DNA from: DYJK01 sp040755055
GTDB taxonomy: Bacteria > Bacteroidota > Ignavibacteria > Ignavibacteriales > Melioribacteraceae
Direction: 5' to 3'
NCBI GenBank assembly: GCA_040755055.1
Contig: JBFMBS010000016.1
Span: 31,526-95,525, forward strand
DNA length: 64,000 bases
In this document: piece after piece, positions 53,170 to 62,967 of the stretch
Layout: every line of letters begins with the position of its first letter
Position numbering within the stretch: position 1 is the stretch's first letter
Position numbers and translations under genes: made by a program
The notes under the pieces: generated by a model
Told to the model about the DNA's origin: nothing
The model's database searches: none
The model's input: the letters and a program-made list of their open reading frames with translations, nothing else

Positions 53170-54285
53170 ATGGCATTAAAAACAGAACATATGGTATTGA
53201 ACATGGGTCCTCAGCACCCTTCTACTCACGGTGTGTTGAGGTTGGAGCTTGAGCTGGAAGGCGAATTAATAAAAAGTGTAAAACCCCACATCGGTTACCT
53301 TCATAGATGTTTTGAAAAACATGCAGAAGCTATGCAGTACAACCAGGTTATTCCTTACACCGATAGAATGGATTACCTCGCTGCCATGTACAACAACTTT
53401 GGTTATGTTATTGCGGTTGAAAAATTACTCGGTATCGAAGTGCCCGAACGTGTACAATATATCCGCGTGATTATGGGTGAACTGCAAAGAATTGCTTCAC
53501 ACCTCGTTGCACTTGGTACTTACGGATTGGATATTGGTGCTTTTACACCATTCCTTTACTTATTCCGCGACCGCGAGAAAATTTTAACGCTTTTTGAAAT
53601 GACGTGTGGTGCAAGACTTTTATATAATTATATGTGGGTCGGTGGTCTGTCACATGATATTCACCCTGATTTCCAGCGCATGACAAAAGAATTTATCAAC
53701 TATTTCAAACCAACAATTGTTGAACTCGATAATCTTTTAAGTTATAATAAAATCTTTATCGAAAGAACTGCAAATATTGGGATATTGCCGGTTGATACTG
53801 CCATAAATTATGGTGTTACCGGTCCAATGCTAAGAGGCAGCGGAATAAAATTCGATTTACGCAAAGATGATCCTTATTCTATTTATCATCGATTCGATTT
53901 TGATATTCCGGTTGGCAAAGGTTTATACGGTACAGTAGGTGATTGTTGGGATCGATATTATGTACGTGTCCGCGAAATGGAACAGAGTTTAAAAATTATC
54001 GAGCAAGCAATAGATAATATTCCGGATGGCGATGTTCAGTCAGCAATACCAAAAAGAATTAAACCGCCAAAAGGAACAGTGTACTCCCGTGTAGAAAATC
54101 CTCGCGGTGAACTTGGGTATTTTATAATCAGCGATGGCAACACAAATCCGTTCAGGGTTAAAGTCCGCGCCCCTTCATTTGTTAATCTGGAAGTTATGGG
54201 AGAGTTGTGCAAGGGACACCTTGTTGCTGATGTTATTGCAATTCTTGGTAGTGTAGATATTGTATTAGGAGAAGTAGACAGATAA
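53170..54285 (+). CDS. nuoD: NADH-quinone oxidoreductase subunit D
   Basis: A 371-aa 49-kDa-type subunit forming much of the quinone pocket. 'MGPQHPSTHGVLRLELELEG' near the N-terminus and 'PHIGYLHRCFEKHAE' contain the conserved His and surrounding residues, and the C-terminal 'GSVDIVLGEVDR' is typical. Full length. Its stop overlaps nuoH (TAATG). Confidence 0.97.
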   Translation: MALKTEHMVLNMGPQHPSTHGVLRLELELEGELIKSVKPHIGYLHRCFEKHAEAMQYNQVIPYTDRMDYLAAMYNNFGYVIAVEKLLGIEVPERVQYIRVIMGELQRIASHLVALGTYGLDIGAFTPFLYLFRDREKILTLFEMTCGARLLYNYMWVGGLSHDIHPDFQRMTKEFINYFKPTIVELDNLLSYNKIFIERTANIGILPVDTAINYGVTGPMLRGSGIKFDLRKDDPYSIYHRFDFDIPVGKGLYGTVGDCWDRYYVRVREMEQSLKIIEQAIDNIPDGDVQSAIPKRIKPPKGTVYSRVENPRGELGYFIISDGNTNPFRVKVRAPSFVNLEVMGELCKGHLVADVIAILGSVDIVLGEVDR

Positions 54286-55352
54286 TGTATCAATACTTTT
54301 ACAATTTACTCGGTAATGAAATAGCTGCAACACTTATTACGGCGGCAGTTCCTTTAGTGAATGTTCTGCTTGTTGCTTTAATTGGTGTTTACCTCGAAAG
54401 AAAAGTTTCGGCTCATATGCAAGATCGATTGGGACCGATGCGTACCGGCTGGCACGGTGTATTTCAGACGATAGCAGACTTCATCAAGATGCTTCAGAAA
54501 GAGGATGCTGTTTCTACCGAGATCGATAAAAAATTATATAACCTTGCCCCGGTATTAGTATTCACCGGTACTTTTGCTGCATATGCTGCAATTCCATTTT
54601 CAAGCCAGTTAATCGGAAGTGAGGCAGAAGTCGGAATCTTTTATGTTGTTGCAATCTCCAGTTTAGTTGTTGCCGGTATTTTAATGGCGGGCTGGTCATC
54701 CAACAATAAATATTCGTTGCTCGGCGCAATGCGTTCCGCTGCACAAATTGTTAGCTACGAAATACCAACCGCAATTGTAATTTTATCGATGGTAATGTTA
54801 ACTGGTACATTAAGTTTAGATAAATTCAGCCAGATGCAGACAGCTTACTTTTGGAATTGGAATATTTTCGGTGGGGCTGATTTCGGTTTAGTGAAATTTC
54901 TTTTAATACCGTTTATGATAGTAGGATTTATCATAGTTTTTATCAGCACACTCGCAGAAGTAAACAGAACACCATTTGATATCCCCGAAGCAGAATCCGA
55001 ATTAGTTGCCGGTTATTTTACAGAATACTGCGGAATGAAATGGGCGATGTTCATGCTATCCGAATATGGAAACATGTTTGCTGTTTCTGCAATAGTTACA
55101 ATTTTATTTTTCGGAGGATATCAATCACCCGTTGGATATGTTGGTGATTTACTAGGTGCTGATTGGATGATTCCGCTCGAACAAGGTTTTTGGTTCATTG
55201 CCAAAGGATGGTTCTTTATCTTTGTTCAAATGTGGTTACGATGGACACTGCCAAGACTTCGCGTTGATCAGCTTATGAGTTTGTGCTGGAAATATTTAAT
55301 CCCCTACGCTTTTGTTAATTTAATCATCATTGGATTTATCTCTTTAATATGA
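54285..55352 (+). CDS. nuoH: NADH-quinone oxidoreductase subunit H
   Basis: A 355-aa membrane subunit with about eight TM helices. Conserved loops include 'ERKVSAHMQDRLGPMRTGWH' and 'AEVNRTPFDIPEAESELVAG', which close the quinone cavity. It couples quinone reduction to the pumping arm. Overlaps both neighbours. Confidence 0.97.
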   Translation: MYQYFYNLLGNEIAATLITAAVPLVNVLLVALIGVYLERKVSAHMQDRLGPMRTGWHGVFQTIADFIKMLQKEDAVSTEIDKKLYNLAPVLVFTGTFAAYAAIPFSSQLIGSEAEVGIFYVVAISSLVVAGILMAGWSSNNKYSLLGAMRSAAQIVSYEIPTAIVILSMVMLTGTLSLDKFSQMQTAYFWNWNIFGGADFGLVKFLLIPFMIVGFIIVFISTLAEVNRTPFDIPEAESELVAGYFTEYCGMKWAMFMLSEYGNMFAVSAIVTILFFGGYQSPVGYVGDLLGADWMIPLEQGFWFIAKGWFFIFVQMWLRWTLPRLRVDQLMSLCWKYLIPYAFVNLIIIGFISLI

Positions 55353-55906
55353 AACAATATTTCAAAAATACGTGGGATGGAATTTGGACCGTATTGATCG
55401 GGATGAAGATCACTTTTAAGCATCTTTTCACCCCGGCGGTAACAATTCAATATCCGGATGTAAAAGTTAAATTGCCGGACCGCGTTCGCAATAGATTATA
55501 TGTTAATATAGATGACTGTATTGGCTGCGATCAATGTTCAAGAGCATGCCCGGTTAGCTGTATCGAAATTGAAACCGTGAAGGGTGTCCCGGGCGAAGAT
55601 TTAGGTACTACGTCGAACGGTAAAAAGAAAGCTTTATGGGTAACAAAGTTTAATATTGATTTCGCAAAATGTTGTTACTGCCAGCTTTGTGTGTTCCCTT
55701 GCCCAACAGAATGCATCTATATGACGGATATATATGAATTTTCAGAATATGATAGGAATAATTTTGTTTATAATTTTTCTGCGTTAACTAAGGAAGAGAT
55801 AGAGCAAAAGAAAATTAATTTTGAAAAATTCCAGGCAGAAAAAGAAGCACAAAAAGCAGCTGCTGCTAAACCTAAGACTGATACTCCGCCGGCTGCTACA
55901 AATTGA
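55349..55906 (+). CDS. nuoI: NADH-quinone oxidoreductase subunit I
   Basis: A 185-aa ferredoxin-type subunit with two [4Fe-4S] motifs, 'CIGCDQCSRACPVSC' and 'CCYCQLCVFPCPTEC' (clusters N6a/N6b). It has an Ala/Lys-rich C-terminal tail beyond the usual length. ATG overlaps the nuoH stop. Confidence 0.96.
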   Translation: MKQYFKNTWDGIWTVLIGMKITFKHLFTPAVTIQYPDVKVKLPDRVRNRLYVNIDDCIGCDQCSRACPVSCIEIETVKGVPGEDLGTTSNGKKKALWVTKFNIDFAKCCYCQLCVFPCPTECIYMTDIYEFSEYDRNNFVYNFSALTKEEIEQKKINFEKFQAEKEAQKAAAAKPKTDTPPAATN

Positions 55907-55928
55907 TAAGTAATTATTAAAAATAGAG

Positions 55929-56426
55929 ATGGATTTCTATAACATAGTATTTTATTTGTTTGCGTTAATAACGGTTGTATCGGCAGCGTTTGTCGTAACG
56001 ACAAAAAATGTTATTCATTCGGCATTCTTTTTATTGTTCACATTCTTTGGGGTTGCCGGTATCTACGTTTTGCTCGGCGCAGACTTTATAGCAGTGGTTC
56101 AAATAATGGTATATGTAGGCGGGATATTAATACTTCTACTTTTTGGAGTAATGCTTACCAACAAAATTACCGATGTTGAAATAAGAACCGGTACTGTCCA
56201 CCTTCTACCGGCTGCTATAGGTATTGGAATTTTCATGGGCGCTTTAATCGCTGTAATGGTTTGGACAAACTGGAAATCCGAACCGGCTGAGATTCCATTA
56301 ACGACAACTAAAACTTTGGGTAATCTGTTAATTACAGATTACGTTTTAATATTTGAACTACTCGGAATTTTATTATTGATTGCACTAATTGGTGCAGCTT
56401 CAATAGCTCGGAGAGATAAAGAATAA
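55929..56426 (+). CDS. nuoJ: NADH-quinone oxidoreductase subunit J
   Basis: A 165-aa membrane subunit with five TM helices; 'NVIHSAFFLLFTFFGVAGIY' and 'AVVQIMVYVGGILILLLFGV' are the family's conserved helices, including the pi-bulge TM3. It is followed by dispersed repeat copy B before nuoK. Confidence 0.95.
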   Translation: MDFYNIVFYLFALITVVSAAFVVTTKNVIHSAFFLLFTFFGVAGIYVLLGADFIAVVQIMVYVGGILILLLFGVMLTNKITDVEIRTGTVHLLPAAIGIGIFMGALIAVMVWTNWKSEPAEIPLTTTKTLGNLLITDYVLIFELLGILLLIALIGAASIARRDKE

Positions 56427-56434
56427 TTTTGAAA

Positions 56435-56510
56435 TTCTGAGTCTTGACTTTAGTCAGGACGAAGAATCTCTAACTCAATTTTATCGGGATTCTTCACTTC
56501 GTTCAGAATG
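56435..56510 (+). repeat. Dispersed palindromic repeat, copy B, between nuoJ and nuoK
   Basis: TTCTGAG is followed by a hairpin GTCTTGACT-TT-AGTCAGGAC (56441-56460, 9-bp arms with one wobble), then GAAGAATCTC, and later GGATTCTTC ... TTCAGAATG. The backbone matches copy A; the hairpin differs. Confidence 0.85.
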
Positions 56511-56524
56511 CAAGGAGAAATAAT

Positions 56525-56836
56525 TTGTTACAAGTTAGTTTAACACATTTTTTAATTGTAAGTGCGATCCTTTTTTCTTTTGGTATTTACGGAATCGTAA
56601 CACGTAAAAATGCTGTGATGGTTTTGATGGGAATTGAATTGGTGTTGAACGCCGCAAATATAAATTTTATTGCCTTTGCCAAATACGGCAATTTTGGCTT
56701 CAGCGGACAAATGATCGCTCTGTTTGTAATTATACTGGCAGCAGCCGAAGCCGCTATTGCACTGGCAATTGTATTAAATATCTACAAAACATTTCTTAAT
56801 GTTAATGTTGACGAAATTGATCACTTAAAAGAATAG
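56525..56836 (+). CDS. nuoK: NADH-quinone oxidoreductase subunit K
   Basis: A 103-aa protein with three TM helices and the two conserved Glu positions in 'VMVLMGIELVLNAANINF' and 'IILAAAEAAIALAIVL'. It starts at TTG 56525 with AAGGAG seven bases upstream; the binding site sits next to the repeat's end. It is followed by nuoL after three bases. Confidence 0.95.
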   Translation: MLQVSLTHFLIVSAILFSFGIYGIVTRKNAVMVLMGIELVLNAANINFIAFAKYGNFGFSGQMIALFVIILAAAEAAIALAIVLNIYKTFLNVNVDEIDHLKE

Positions 56837-56839
56837 ATC

Positions 56840-58933
56840 ATGAGCGAAAGTTTAATTATTAATCTATCAGTTTTAATCTTATTTCTCCCCCTCTTCGGAT
56901 TTACCGTTGTAATTTTTCTTGGTAAAAAATTTCCTAAACTTTATCTTTTTGAAGTTGCGATTCTAACAACTGCACTACTTCTTTCTATTTTTATTCTTTA
57001 TGCTAAACTTTCATTTTTTAATGCAAAGGATATAATTGCTGAGTTCACCTGGATCAGCATGAATAACCTTCCTTTCGGCGATGTAATTAATATCAATCTT
57101 GGAGTTAAGATTGATAACGTTGCAGCCATCATGTTATTTGTTGTTAACTTGATCAGCGCACTCGTTCATATCTACTCAATTGAATATATGCGTGGTGACC
57201 GGTATTACACACGATACTTTGCATACCTCGGTCTCTTTACTTTTTCGATGTTGGGAATTGTTATCACGCATAATCTTTTAATGATGTACATATTCTGGGA
57301 ATTAGTTGGTCTTTCATCGTATTTGTTAATTGGTTTCTGGTTCCATAAAAAATCTGCTGCCGATGCCGGCAAGAAAGCATTCATAGTAAACCGCATCGGT
57401 GATATCGGAATGTTTATTGGAATATTGATTCTGTTTACTAACTATAAAACATTCACGTTCGATACTATCTTTGGACAAATAGCAGCCGGCAATTTGCCAT
57501 TCGGAAGCGAAGCGTGGTTAACTGCTGCCGGCATACTCGTTTTCATGGGCGCAGTTGGAAAATCGGCACAGTTCCCTCTTCATGTTTGGTTACCTGATGC
57601 AATGGAAGGCCCTACTCCGATCTCTGCATTAATACATGCAGCCACCATGGTTGCCGCCGGTGTTTTTCTGGTAACAAGAATTTTTGTAATGCTTACTGCC
57701 GATGCTATGTTAGTCATTGCTATTATTGGCGCTTTCACTTCAATTATATCGGCAACAATTGCATTAACTCAAAACGATATTAAAAAAGTTTTAGCTTATT
57801 CTACCGTAAGCCAGTTAGGTTACATGATAATGTCGCTTGGTGTTGGAGCTTATGTTTTTGCATTCTTCCATTTAGTTACGCATGCATTCTTTAAGGCGTG
57901 TTTGTTTTTGGGTTCCGGTTCTGTTATTCACGCAATGCATCACGAACAAGATATCCAGAAGATGGGCGGATTGAGGAAGAAAATGCCCATAACTTACTGG
58001 ACGTTTTTAATTTCAACACTTGCCATTTCAGGAATACCCCTCACTTCAGGTTTCTTAAGTAAAGATGGTATTTTAGCCGGGACACTTGCTTTTGGCAAAC
58101 TTACTGGGCATTGGTTGATACCCATTACCGGTTTTACTGTTGCGGCTTTGACCGCATTCTACATGTTCCGTTTGGTTTTCCTTACGTTCCATGGCGAGCC
58201 GAGAGATCATCATAAATTTGAACATGCCCATGAATCACCATGGGTAATGACAGCACCTTTGGTGATACTATCAGTACTTTCAATTTTTATTTTCTATACG
58301 CCAAATCCTATCTCTCCCGATGCCGGATGGTTTATGAAAAGTTGGGTCAAATCACCAACTCAGGTTGTTCCCGATAATACAAGATTCCACCACATGGTTG
58401 AAAGTACCGAAGAAGCAAAAGCCGAAATTCATGGGGAGATTGTTCATTCTGTTGAATACACCGAAACAATGCATTGGGCACATTATCCGGCTATGCTGAT
58501 GTCCTTATTTGTTGCCGGCTTGGGAATTTTAATAGCATTAATTTTTTACATCTGGAAGAAAATCAATGTTGATAAACTTGCTGAAAGAATAAAATACCTT
58601 TATAAAGGATCGTTAAATAAGTGGTACATTGATGAAATATATGATAAAACTGCCATCTCCGGTACGTTGAGTTTCAGTTCCATATTAGCGTGGTTCGATC
58701 AAAAAATAATTGATGGCGCTGTTAACGGTTCGGCATGGCTGACAAGAGTTGTTTCTGCGTTCAGTGGATGGTTCGATGCATTTGTCGTTGATGGTTTGGT
58801 AAACTTTACTGCTTTCTTTAGCGGATTCGTTGGTTTTTCATTCAAGAAACTGCAAACCGGTAAAGTACAGACTTATATAGTTTTCGTCGTTTTTTCTGTA
58901 ATCATTTTGTTGTTGTTGTTTAAACCATTTTAA
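56840..58933 (+). CDS. nuoL: NADH-quinone oxidoreductase subunit L
   Basis: A 697-aa antiporter-like pump subunit with about sixteen TM helices and the long lateral helix at the C-terminus. Conserved segments include 'HVWLPDAMEGPTPISALIHA' and 'LMMYIFWELVGLSSYLLIGF'. Longer than many NuoL proteins, mainly through a His-rich loop at about 510-550 and an extended C-terminus. Followed by repeat copy C. Confidence 0.96.
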   Translation: MSESLIINLSVLILFLPLFGFTVVIFLGKKFPKLYLFEVAILTTALLLSIFILYAKLSFFNAKDIIAEFTWISMNNLPFGDVININLGVKIDNVAAIMLFVVNLISALVHIYSIEYMRGDRYYTRYFAYLGLFTFSMLGIVITHNLLMMYIFWELVGLSSYLLIGFWFHKKSAADAGKKAFIVNRIGDIGMFIGILILFTNYKTFTFDTIFGQIAAGNLPFGSEAWLTAAGILVFMGAVGKSAQFPLHVWLPDAMEGPTPISALIHAATMVAAGVFLVTRIFVMLTADAMLVIAIIGAFTSIISATIALTQNDIKKVLAYSTVSQLGYMIMSLGVGAYVFAFFHLVTHAFFKACLFLGSGSVIHAMHHEQDIQKMGGLRKKMPITYWTFLISTLAISGIPLTSGFLSKDGILAGTLAFGKLTGHWLIPITGFTVAALTAFYMFRLVFLTFHGEPRDHHKFEHAHESPWVMTAPLVILSVLSIFIFYTPNPISPDAGWFMKSWVKSPTQVVPDNTRFHHMVESTEEAKAEIHGEIVHSVEYTETMHWAHYPAMLMSLFVAGLGILIALIFYIWKKINVDKLAERIKYLYKGSLNKWYIDEIYDKTAISGTLSFSSILAWFDQKIIDGAVNGSAWLTRVVSAFSGWFDAFVVDGLVNFTAFFSGFVGFSFKKLQTGKVQTYIVFVVFSVIILLLLFKPF

Positions 58934-58934
58934 A

Positions 58935-59023
58935 CTCTGAGTGGAACCCCTTGGGGTGAAACGAAGAGTCTCAATGCAGTATTAGAGATTCTTCGTCATC
59001 CTTAAAACGGATTCCTCAGAATT
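58935..59023 (+). repeat. Dispersed palindromic repeat, copy C, between nuoL and nuoM
   Basis: CTCTGAG is followed by ACCCC-TT-GGGGT (58946-58957), then ACGAAGAGTCTC, and later GAGATTCTTCGTC, an ATCC/GGAT hairpin (58998-59012) and TCAGAATTA. Same backbone as copies A and B. Confidence 0.82.
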
Positions 59024-59048
59024 ATAAAAGAAAAACATAGGTTCGTAT

Positions 59049-60650
59049 ATGATTGGATTTCCAATTCTTTCGTTAATAACATTTCTTCCCGTGCTTGGAA
59101 TGATTGCAATACTTTTCTTTCCAAAAGAACAAGTTAAGCCGGTTAAATATCTATCGCTTATTATTACTGCTATACAAGTGGTTCTTGCAATCGTTCTTTT
59201 ATCAAATTATAATTACTCGGCGGCGGGTGTTTACGATGAAAAATCTTTTCAATTCATAGAAAAATTCAGATGGATTAACATCACCGGTTTATCGTGGCTG
59301 GGAAATGTTAAGGTTGATTATTTCATGGGTGTAGATGGTTTAAGCACTCCGATGGTTTTACTAACAGCAATTATTTCTTTTATCGCAACTTTGTCTTCAT
59401 GGACAATCGATAAATCAGTTAAAGGTTATTTTGCTCTCTTCTTACTTCTTGATGCCGGTATGATGGGTGTATTCGTTGCACTCGATTTCTTCTTGTTCTA
59501 CATCTTTTGGGAATTGATGCTGCTGCCCATGTACTTCTTAATCGGTATTTGGGGCGGACCACGTAAAGAATATGCAGCTATTAAGTTTTTTATTTACACA
59601 TTGCTCGGCAGCGTTTTTATTCTTCTATCAATGATTGGTTTATACTTCAGCACAACAGAAACTTTAGCCGATGGTTCAAAAGTTTATACGTTCAATATGC
59701 TCGCTATGATGAACCCGGCAAATTCTACGCAAGACGGAATTCTTTCAATTCTTAATCCAAATAATTTGAGATTCGTTGCGTATATAGCGCTCTTCGCCGG
59801 TTTTGCTATTAAAATACCGATGTTCCCTTTCCATACATGGTTACCCGATGCACACGTTGAAGCACCGACACCAATATCAGTTATTCTTGCCGGTGTGCTT
59901 TTGAAAATGGGTACTTACGGAATTTTAAGAATCAACTATCCTATGTTCCCTGAAATTACCAGGCAGTTGATGTGGTGGATCGCTCTTTTCGGAATGATAA
60001 ATATTATTTACGGGGCTCTTGTTGCTCTTGCCCAAAAAGATTTTAAGAAACTGATCGCTTACTCATCTGTCTCGCACATGGGTTACGTTCTGCTTGGAAT
60101 GGCATCACTTTCAACATCGGGTATTAACGGTGCAATTTTCCAGATGTTTAATCACGGAACAATTACCGCAATGCTCTTCTTGATCGTAGGCGTAATATAC
60201 GACCGTGCTCACACAAGAGGATTAAATGATTTTGGCGGACTTGCAGCGCAGATGCCGGTTTACACCGGGTTTGTTACGGTAGCTTTCTTTGCTGCGATTG
60301 GACTCCCCGGTATGAGCGGATTTGTCTCCGAAGCATTGGTATTTGTTGGATCATTCGGTGTTGAACTTACTCGAATACTAGCAATGGTTTCCACTCTTGG
60401 AATTTTATTAGGTGCTGCTTATATGTTGTGGACATTACAAAGAATTTTCTTCGGTCCGCTGAACGAAAAATGGGCATCGTTAACAGATATTGATAAACGC
60501 GAATACGCAATGCTTGTTCCCCTGGCAATAATTGTAATTTTTCTAGGAATCTATCCATCGGCTATGCTGGATATTATGAATACATCAGTTAATTCACTTG
60601 TAAATTTTGTATCAGGAAACATAGATTCTTTAACACAAAGCGGATTATAA
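59049..60650 (+). CDS. nuoM: NADH-quinone oxidoreductase subunit M
   Basis: A 533-aa antiporter-like pump subunit with about fourteen TM helices; 'FHTWLPDAHVEAPTPISVIL' and 'YIFWELMLLPMYFLIGIWGG' are the key conserved helices with Lys/Glu pumping residues. Follows repeat copy C; the nuoN ATG is nine bases downstream. Confidence 0.97.
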   Translation: MIGFPILSLITFLPVLGMIAILFFPKEQVKPVKYLSLIITAIQVVLAIVLLSNYNYSAAGVYDEKSFQFIEKFRWINITGLSWLGNVKVDYFMGVDGLSTPMVLLTAIISFIATLSSWTIDKSVKGYFALFLLLDAGMMGVFVALDFFLFYIFWELMLLPMYFLIGIWGGPRKEYAAIKFFIYTLLGSVFILLSMIGLYFSTTETLADGSKVYTFNMLAMMNPANSTQDGILSILNPNNLRFVAYIALFAGFAIKIPMFPFHTWLPDAHVEAPTPISVILAGVLLKMGTYGILRINYPMFPEITRQLMWWIALFGMINIIYGALVALAQKDFKKLIAYSSVSHMGYVLLGMASLSTSGINGAIFQMFNHGTITAMLFLIVGVIYDRAHTRGLNDFGGLAAQMPVYTGFVTVAFFAAIGLPGMSGFVSEALVFVGSFGVELTRILAMVSTLGILLGAAYMLWTLQRIFFGPLNEKWASLTDIDKREYAMLVPLAIIVIFLGIYPSAMLDIMNTSVNSLVNFVSGNIDSLTQSGL

Positions 60651-60659
60651 GAAATAGAA

Positions 60660-62168
60660 ATGGCAAACTTATATCAATCATTAGAATTAATACTTCCTGA
60701 AATTGTTCTCACACTTGCACTTATAATTTTGGTTACATCCGATCTGATTCTTCACAAAGATAAGAGATTGATCCCGTACATTGCCGGACTAGGAATTGCA
60801 GTGACCGGGGCTTTTGTTATTAACCAATTCAACTTCAGCGGATTTGCTTTCCAGACTTCATCAAACACTCTTCGTAATTATGGTATGGTGGCAGTCGATC
60901 CTTTCGGAGTATTTTTCAAATTGATTGTTATAGCTTCCTCTATTTTGATTGTATTCTTTTCTAATTCATCCGAAGAAATCAACAGAACAATCGACCGTCT
61001 TGGAGAGTATTATGCCCTGATTTTCGGCATGATGCTCGGTATGTTTTTCATGATTACGGCAACCGATTTTATTTTAATGTATCTCTCGCTTGAACTGCTT
61101 TCATTATCATCATACGTTCTTTCAGGTTTTACAAAATTAAGAGACCGAAACAGTGAAGCGGCTTTAAAGTATTTATTATACGGAGCGGTTTCGTCCGGGT
61201 TAATGTTATTTGGAATTTCTCTGGTATATGGTTTAACCGGCAGTACCAACCTTTACGTTATAAATTCATTACTGCAAGTAAATAGCTTTAACGGTTTTAC
61301 TTTTTCATTTGCAGTGATTTTGATATTTGCCGGTATCGGCTACAAAATTTCTTCTGCCCCATTCCACTTTTGGACACCCGATGTTTATGAAGGAGCACCA
61401 ATAACTATTACGGCATTTCTTTCGGTTGCAAGCAAAGCCGCCGGTTTTGCACTACTTATCAGGTTTATCAAGACAACATTTGTTTCTTTTGTAGATGTAA
61501 ACGGTGCATGGTCTTTAATCGAAGTATTCGATTGGAAAATTATCCTTGTCGCAATATCAATTCTGACAATGACGTTGGGAAATTTTTCGGCGCTATGGCA
61601 AGATAATCTTAAAAGAATGCTCGCCTATTCAAGCATAGCCCATGCCGGTTATCTTCTGCTTGGAATAGTCGTCTTTTCAAATCAAGGTTTGATTGCTATG
61701 TTGATTTACTTTGTTATATACTTGTTAATGAACCTCGGCGCATTTTTAATTGTAATGCTAATTGCTAACAAAATCGGTTCGGAAGAAATAGATGACTACA
61801 ACGGGCTTGGTTACACATCACCATTACTCGGAATATCATTCGCAATCTTTTTAATTTCTTTAACCGGTTTACCGCCGACTGCCGGTTTTATCGGCAAACT
61901 TTATTTGTTCATTGCTCTAGTCGATGCAAAAATGGTTGCTGTTGCAGTTATTGCCCTTCTTAACTCAGTAGTATCGCTATATTATTATATCCGTGTACTC
62001 AAGCACATGTATCTTGTTAAAGCAACAGAATCAACGCCAGCTGTGGTCCCTTCATTAGGAAATAAAATATTGGTGCTTATAATTGTTATACCGGTTTTGG
62101 TCCTGGGAATTTATTTCTCTCCGCTGATTGATTTTGCTAAAAGAAGTATTACAATTTTAGGACTATAA
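60660..62168 (+). CDS. nuoN: NADH-quinone oxidoreductase subunit N
   Basis: A 502-aa antiporter-like pump subunit, fourteen TM helices, with 'PFHFWTPDVYEGAPITITAF' and 'ILMYLSLELLSLSSYVLSGF'. Last gene of the operon. No nuoE, nuoF or nuoG lies within the window, so electrons may enter from ferredoxin or from an NADH module encoded elsewhere. Confidence 0.96.
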   Translation: MANLYQSLELILPEIVLTLALIILVTSDLILHKDKRLIPYIAGLGIAVTGAFVINQFNFSGFAFQTSSNTLRNYGMVAVDPFGVFFKLIVIASSILIVFFSNSSEEINRTIDRLGEYYALIFGMMLGMFFMITATDFILMYLSLELLSLSSYVLSGFTKLRDRNSEAALKYLLYGAVSSGLMLFGISLVYGLTGSTNLYVINSLLQVNSFNGFTFSFAVILIFAGIGYKISSAPFHFWTPDVYEGAPITITAFLSVASKAAGFALLIRFIKTTFVSFVDVNGAWSLIEVFDWKIILVAISILTMTLGNFSALWQDNLKRMLAYSSIAHAGYLLLGIVVFSNQGLIAMLIYFVIYLLMNLGAFLIVMLIANKIGSEEIDDYNGLGYTSPLLGISFAIFLISLTGLPPTAGFIGKLYLFIALVDAKMVAVAVIALLNSVVSLYYYIRVLKHMYLVKATESTPAVVPSLGNKILVLIIVIPVLVLGIYFSPLIDFAKRSITILGL

Positions 62169-62287
62169 GAGAATTTAGATCCTTCTTGCGTTTATACCAA
62201 AGCTTTTATAGTTTTTTCACCCAATATTACTATACTTTGCATCTTTTTGAGTTTTACAATATCTAATTCACATAAAATAATTCCCCG

Positions 62288-62593
62288 GTGACTAATATGA
62301 ATCATTTACAAGACTTGATTTCCCAAAAGGAAATTTTTATCAAATTTATGAAAGAAAAATACCCGTTATTTAAGAATTCCAATGTCTTTTTAAGGGATAT
62401 TCAATACGCAATTAAAAGTTACTTCGAGAAGAAGGATCAATTTTTAACTTATGCGCAGACAGACAAAATCTCCCTGGGATTTATACAAAACCTTGAGGAA
62501 ACAAAAGAATTTATTAATGTTTCAAAAAATACTTGGAAAGTGAATTTTTCTTTCGAAAAGGTTGTTAAGGAAAATGAACCAGTTCAAAATTAA
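62288..62593 (+). CDS. Small soluble protein of unknown function
   Basis: A 101-aa, lysine-rich, mainly helical protein without signal, TM helix or recognisable motif. Starts at GTG 62288 or ATG 62297. It lies 21 bases upstream of the IscA-type gene, so they are probably co-transcribed. I do not recognise the family. Confidence 0.65.
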   Translation: MTNMNHLQDLISQKEIFIKFMKEKYPLFKNSNVFLRDIQYAIKSYFEKKDQFLTYAQTDKISLGFIQNLEETKEFINVSKNTWKVNFSFEKVVKENEPVQN

Positions 62594-62613
62594 TATCGAG
62601 AAAGGATTTTACA

Positions 62614-62967
62614 ATGAACGAACAAGCAATTCTGCAGAATGAGATCGATATAACCGAAAAAGCTATACGACAAGTTAAGAAAATAAAAGAAGAGAATAAT
62701 ATACCGGACGAATATGGGCTAAGGGTTGGCGTTAAAGGTGGCGGATGTTCAGGTCTAACGTACCAACTAGGTTTTGATGCAGAGTCTAAAGGAACAGATA
62801 CTGTTATTGAAAAAGACGGATTAAAACTTTTTGTTGACGGTAAAAGTCTCTTTTACTTAGCCGGTACCATTTTAGATTTTAGTGACGGTCTTAACGGAAA
62901 AGGATTTGTTTTTAATAACCCGAATGCGACCAAAACGTGCGGATGCGGTGAATCATTCGGAGTTTAA
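62614..62967 (+). CDS. IscA/SufA/ErpA-type iron-sulfur cluster carrier
   Basis: A 117-aa A-type carrier with the three conserved Cys in 'KGGGCSGLTYQLGF' and the C-terminal 'TCGCGESF'. A-type carriers deliver iron-sulfur clusters to client enzymes such as complex I and ActB. Its stop is directly followed by the superoxide dismutase ATG, so the two are linked. Which A-type class it belongs to is not clear by eye. Confidence 0.92.
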   Translation: MNEQAILQNEIDITEKAIRQVKKIKEENNIPDEYGLRVGVKGGGCSGLTYQLGFDAESKGTDTVIEKDGLKLFVDGKSLFYLAGTILDFSDGLNGKGFVFNNPNATKTCGCGESFGV

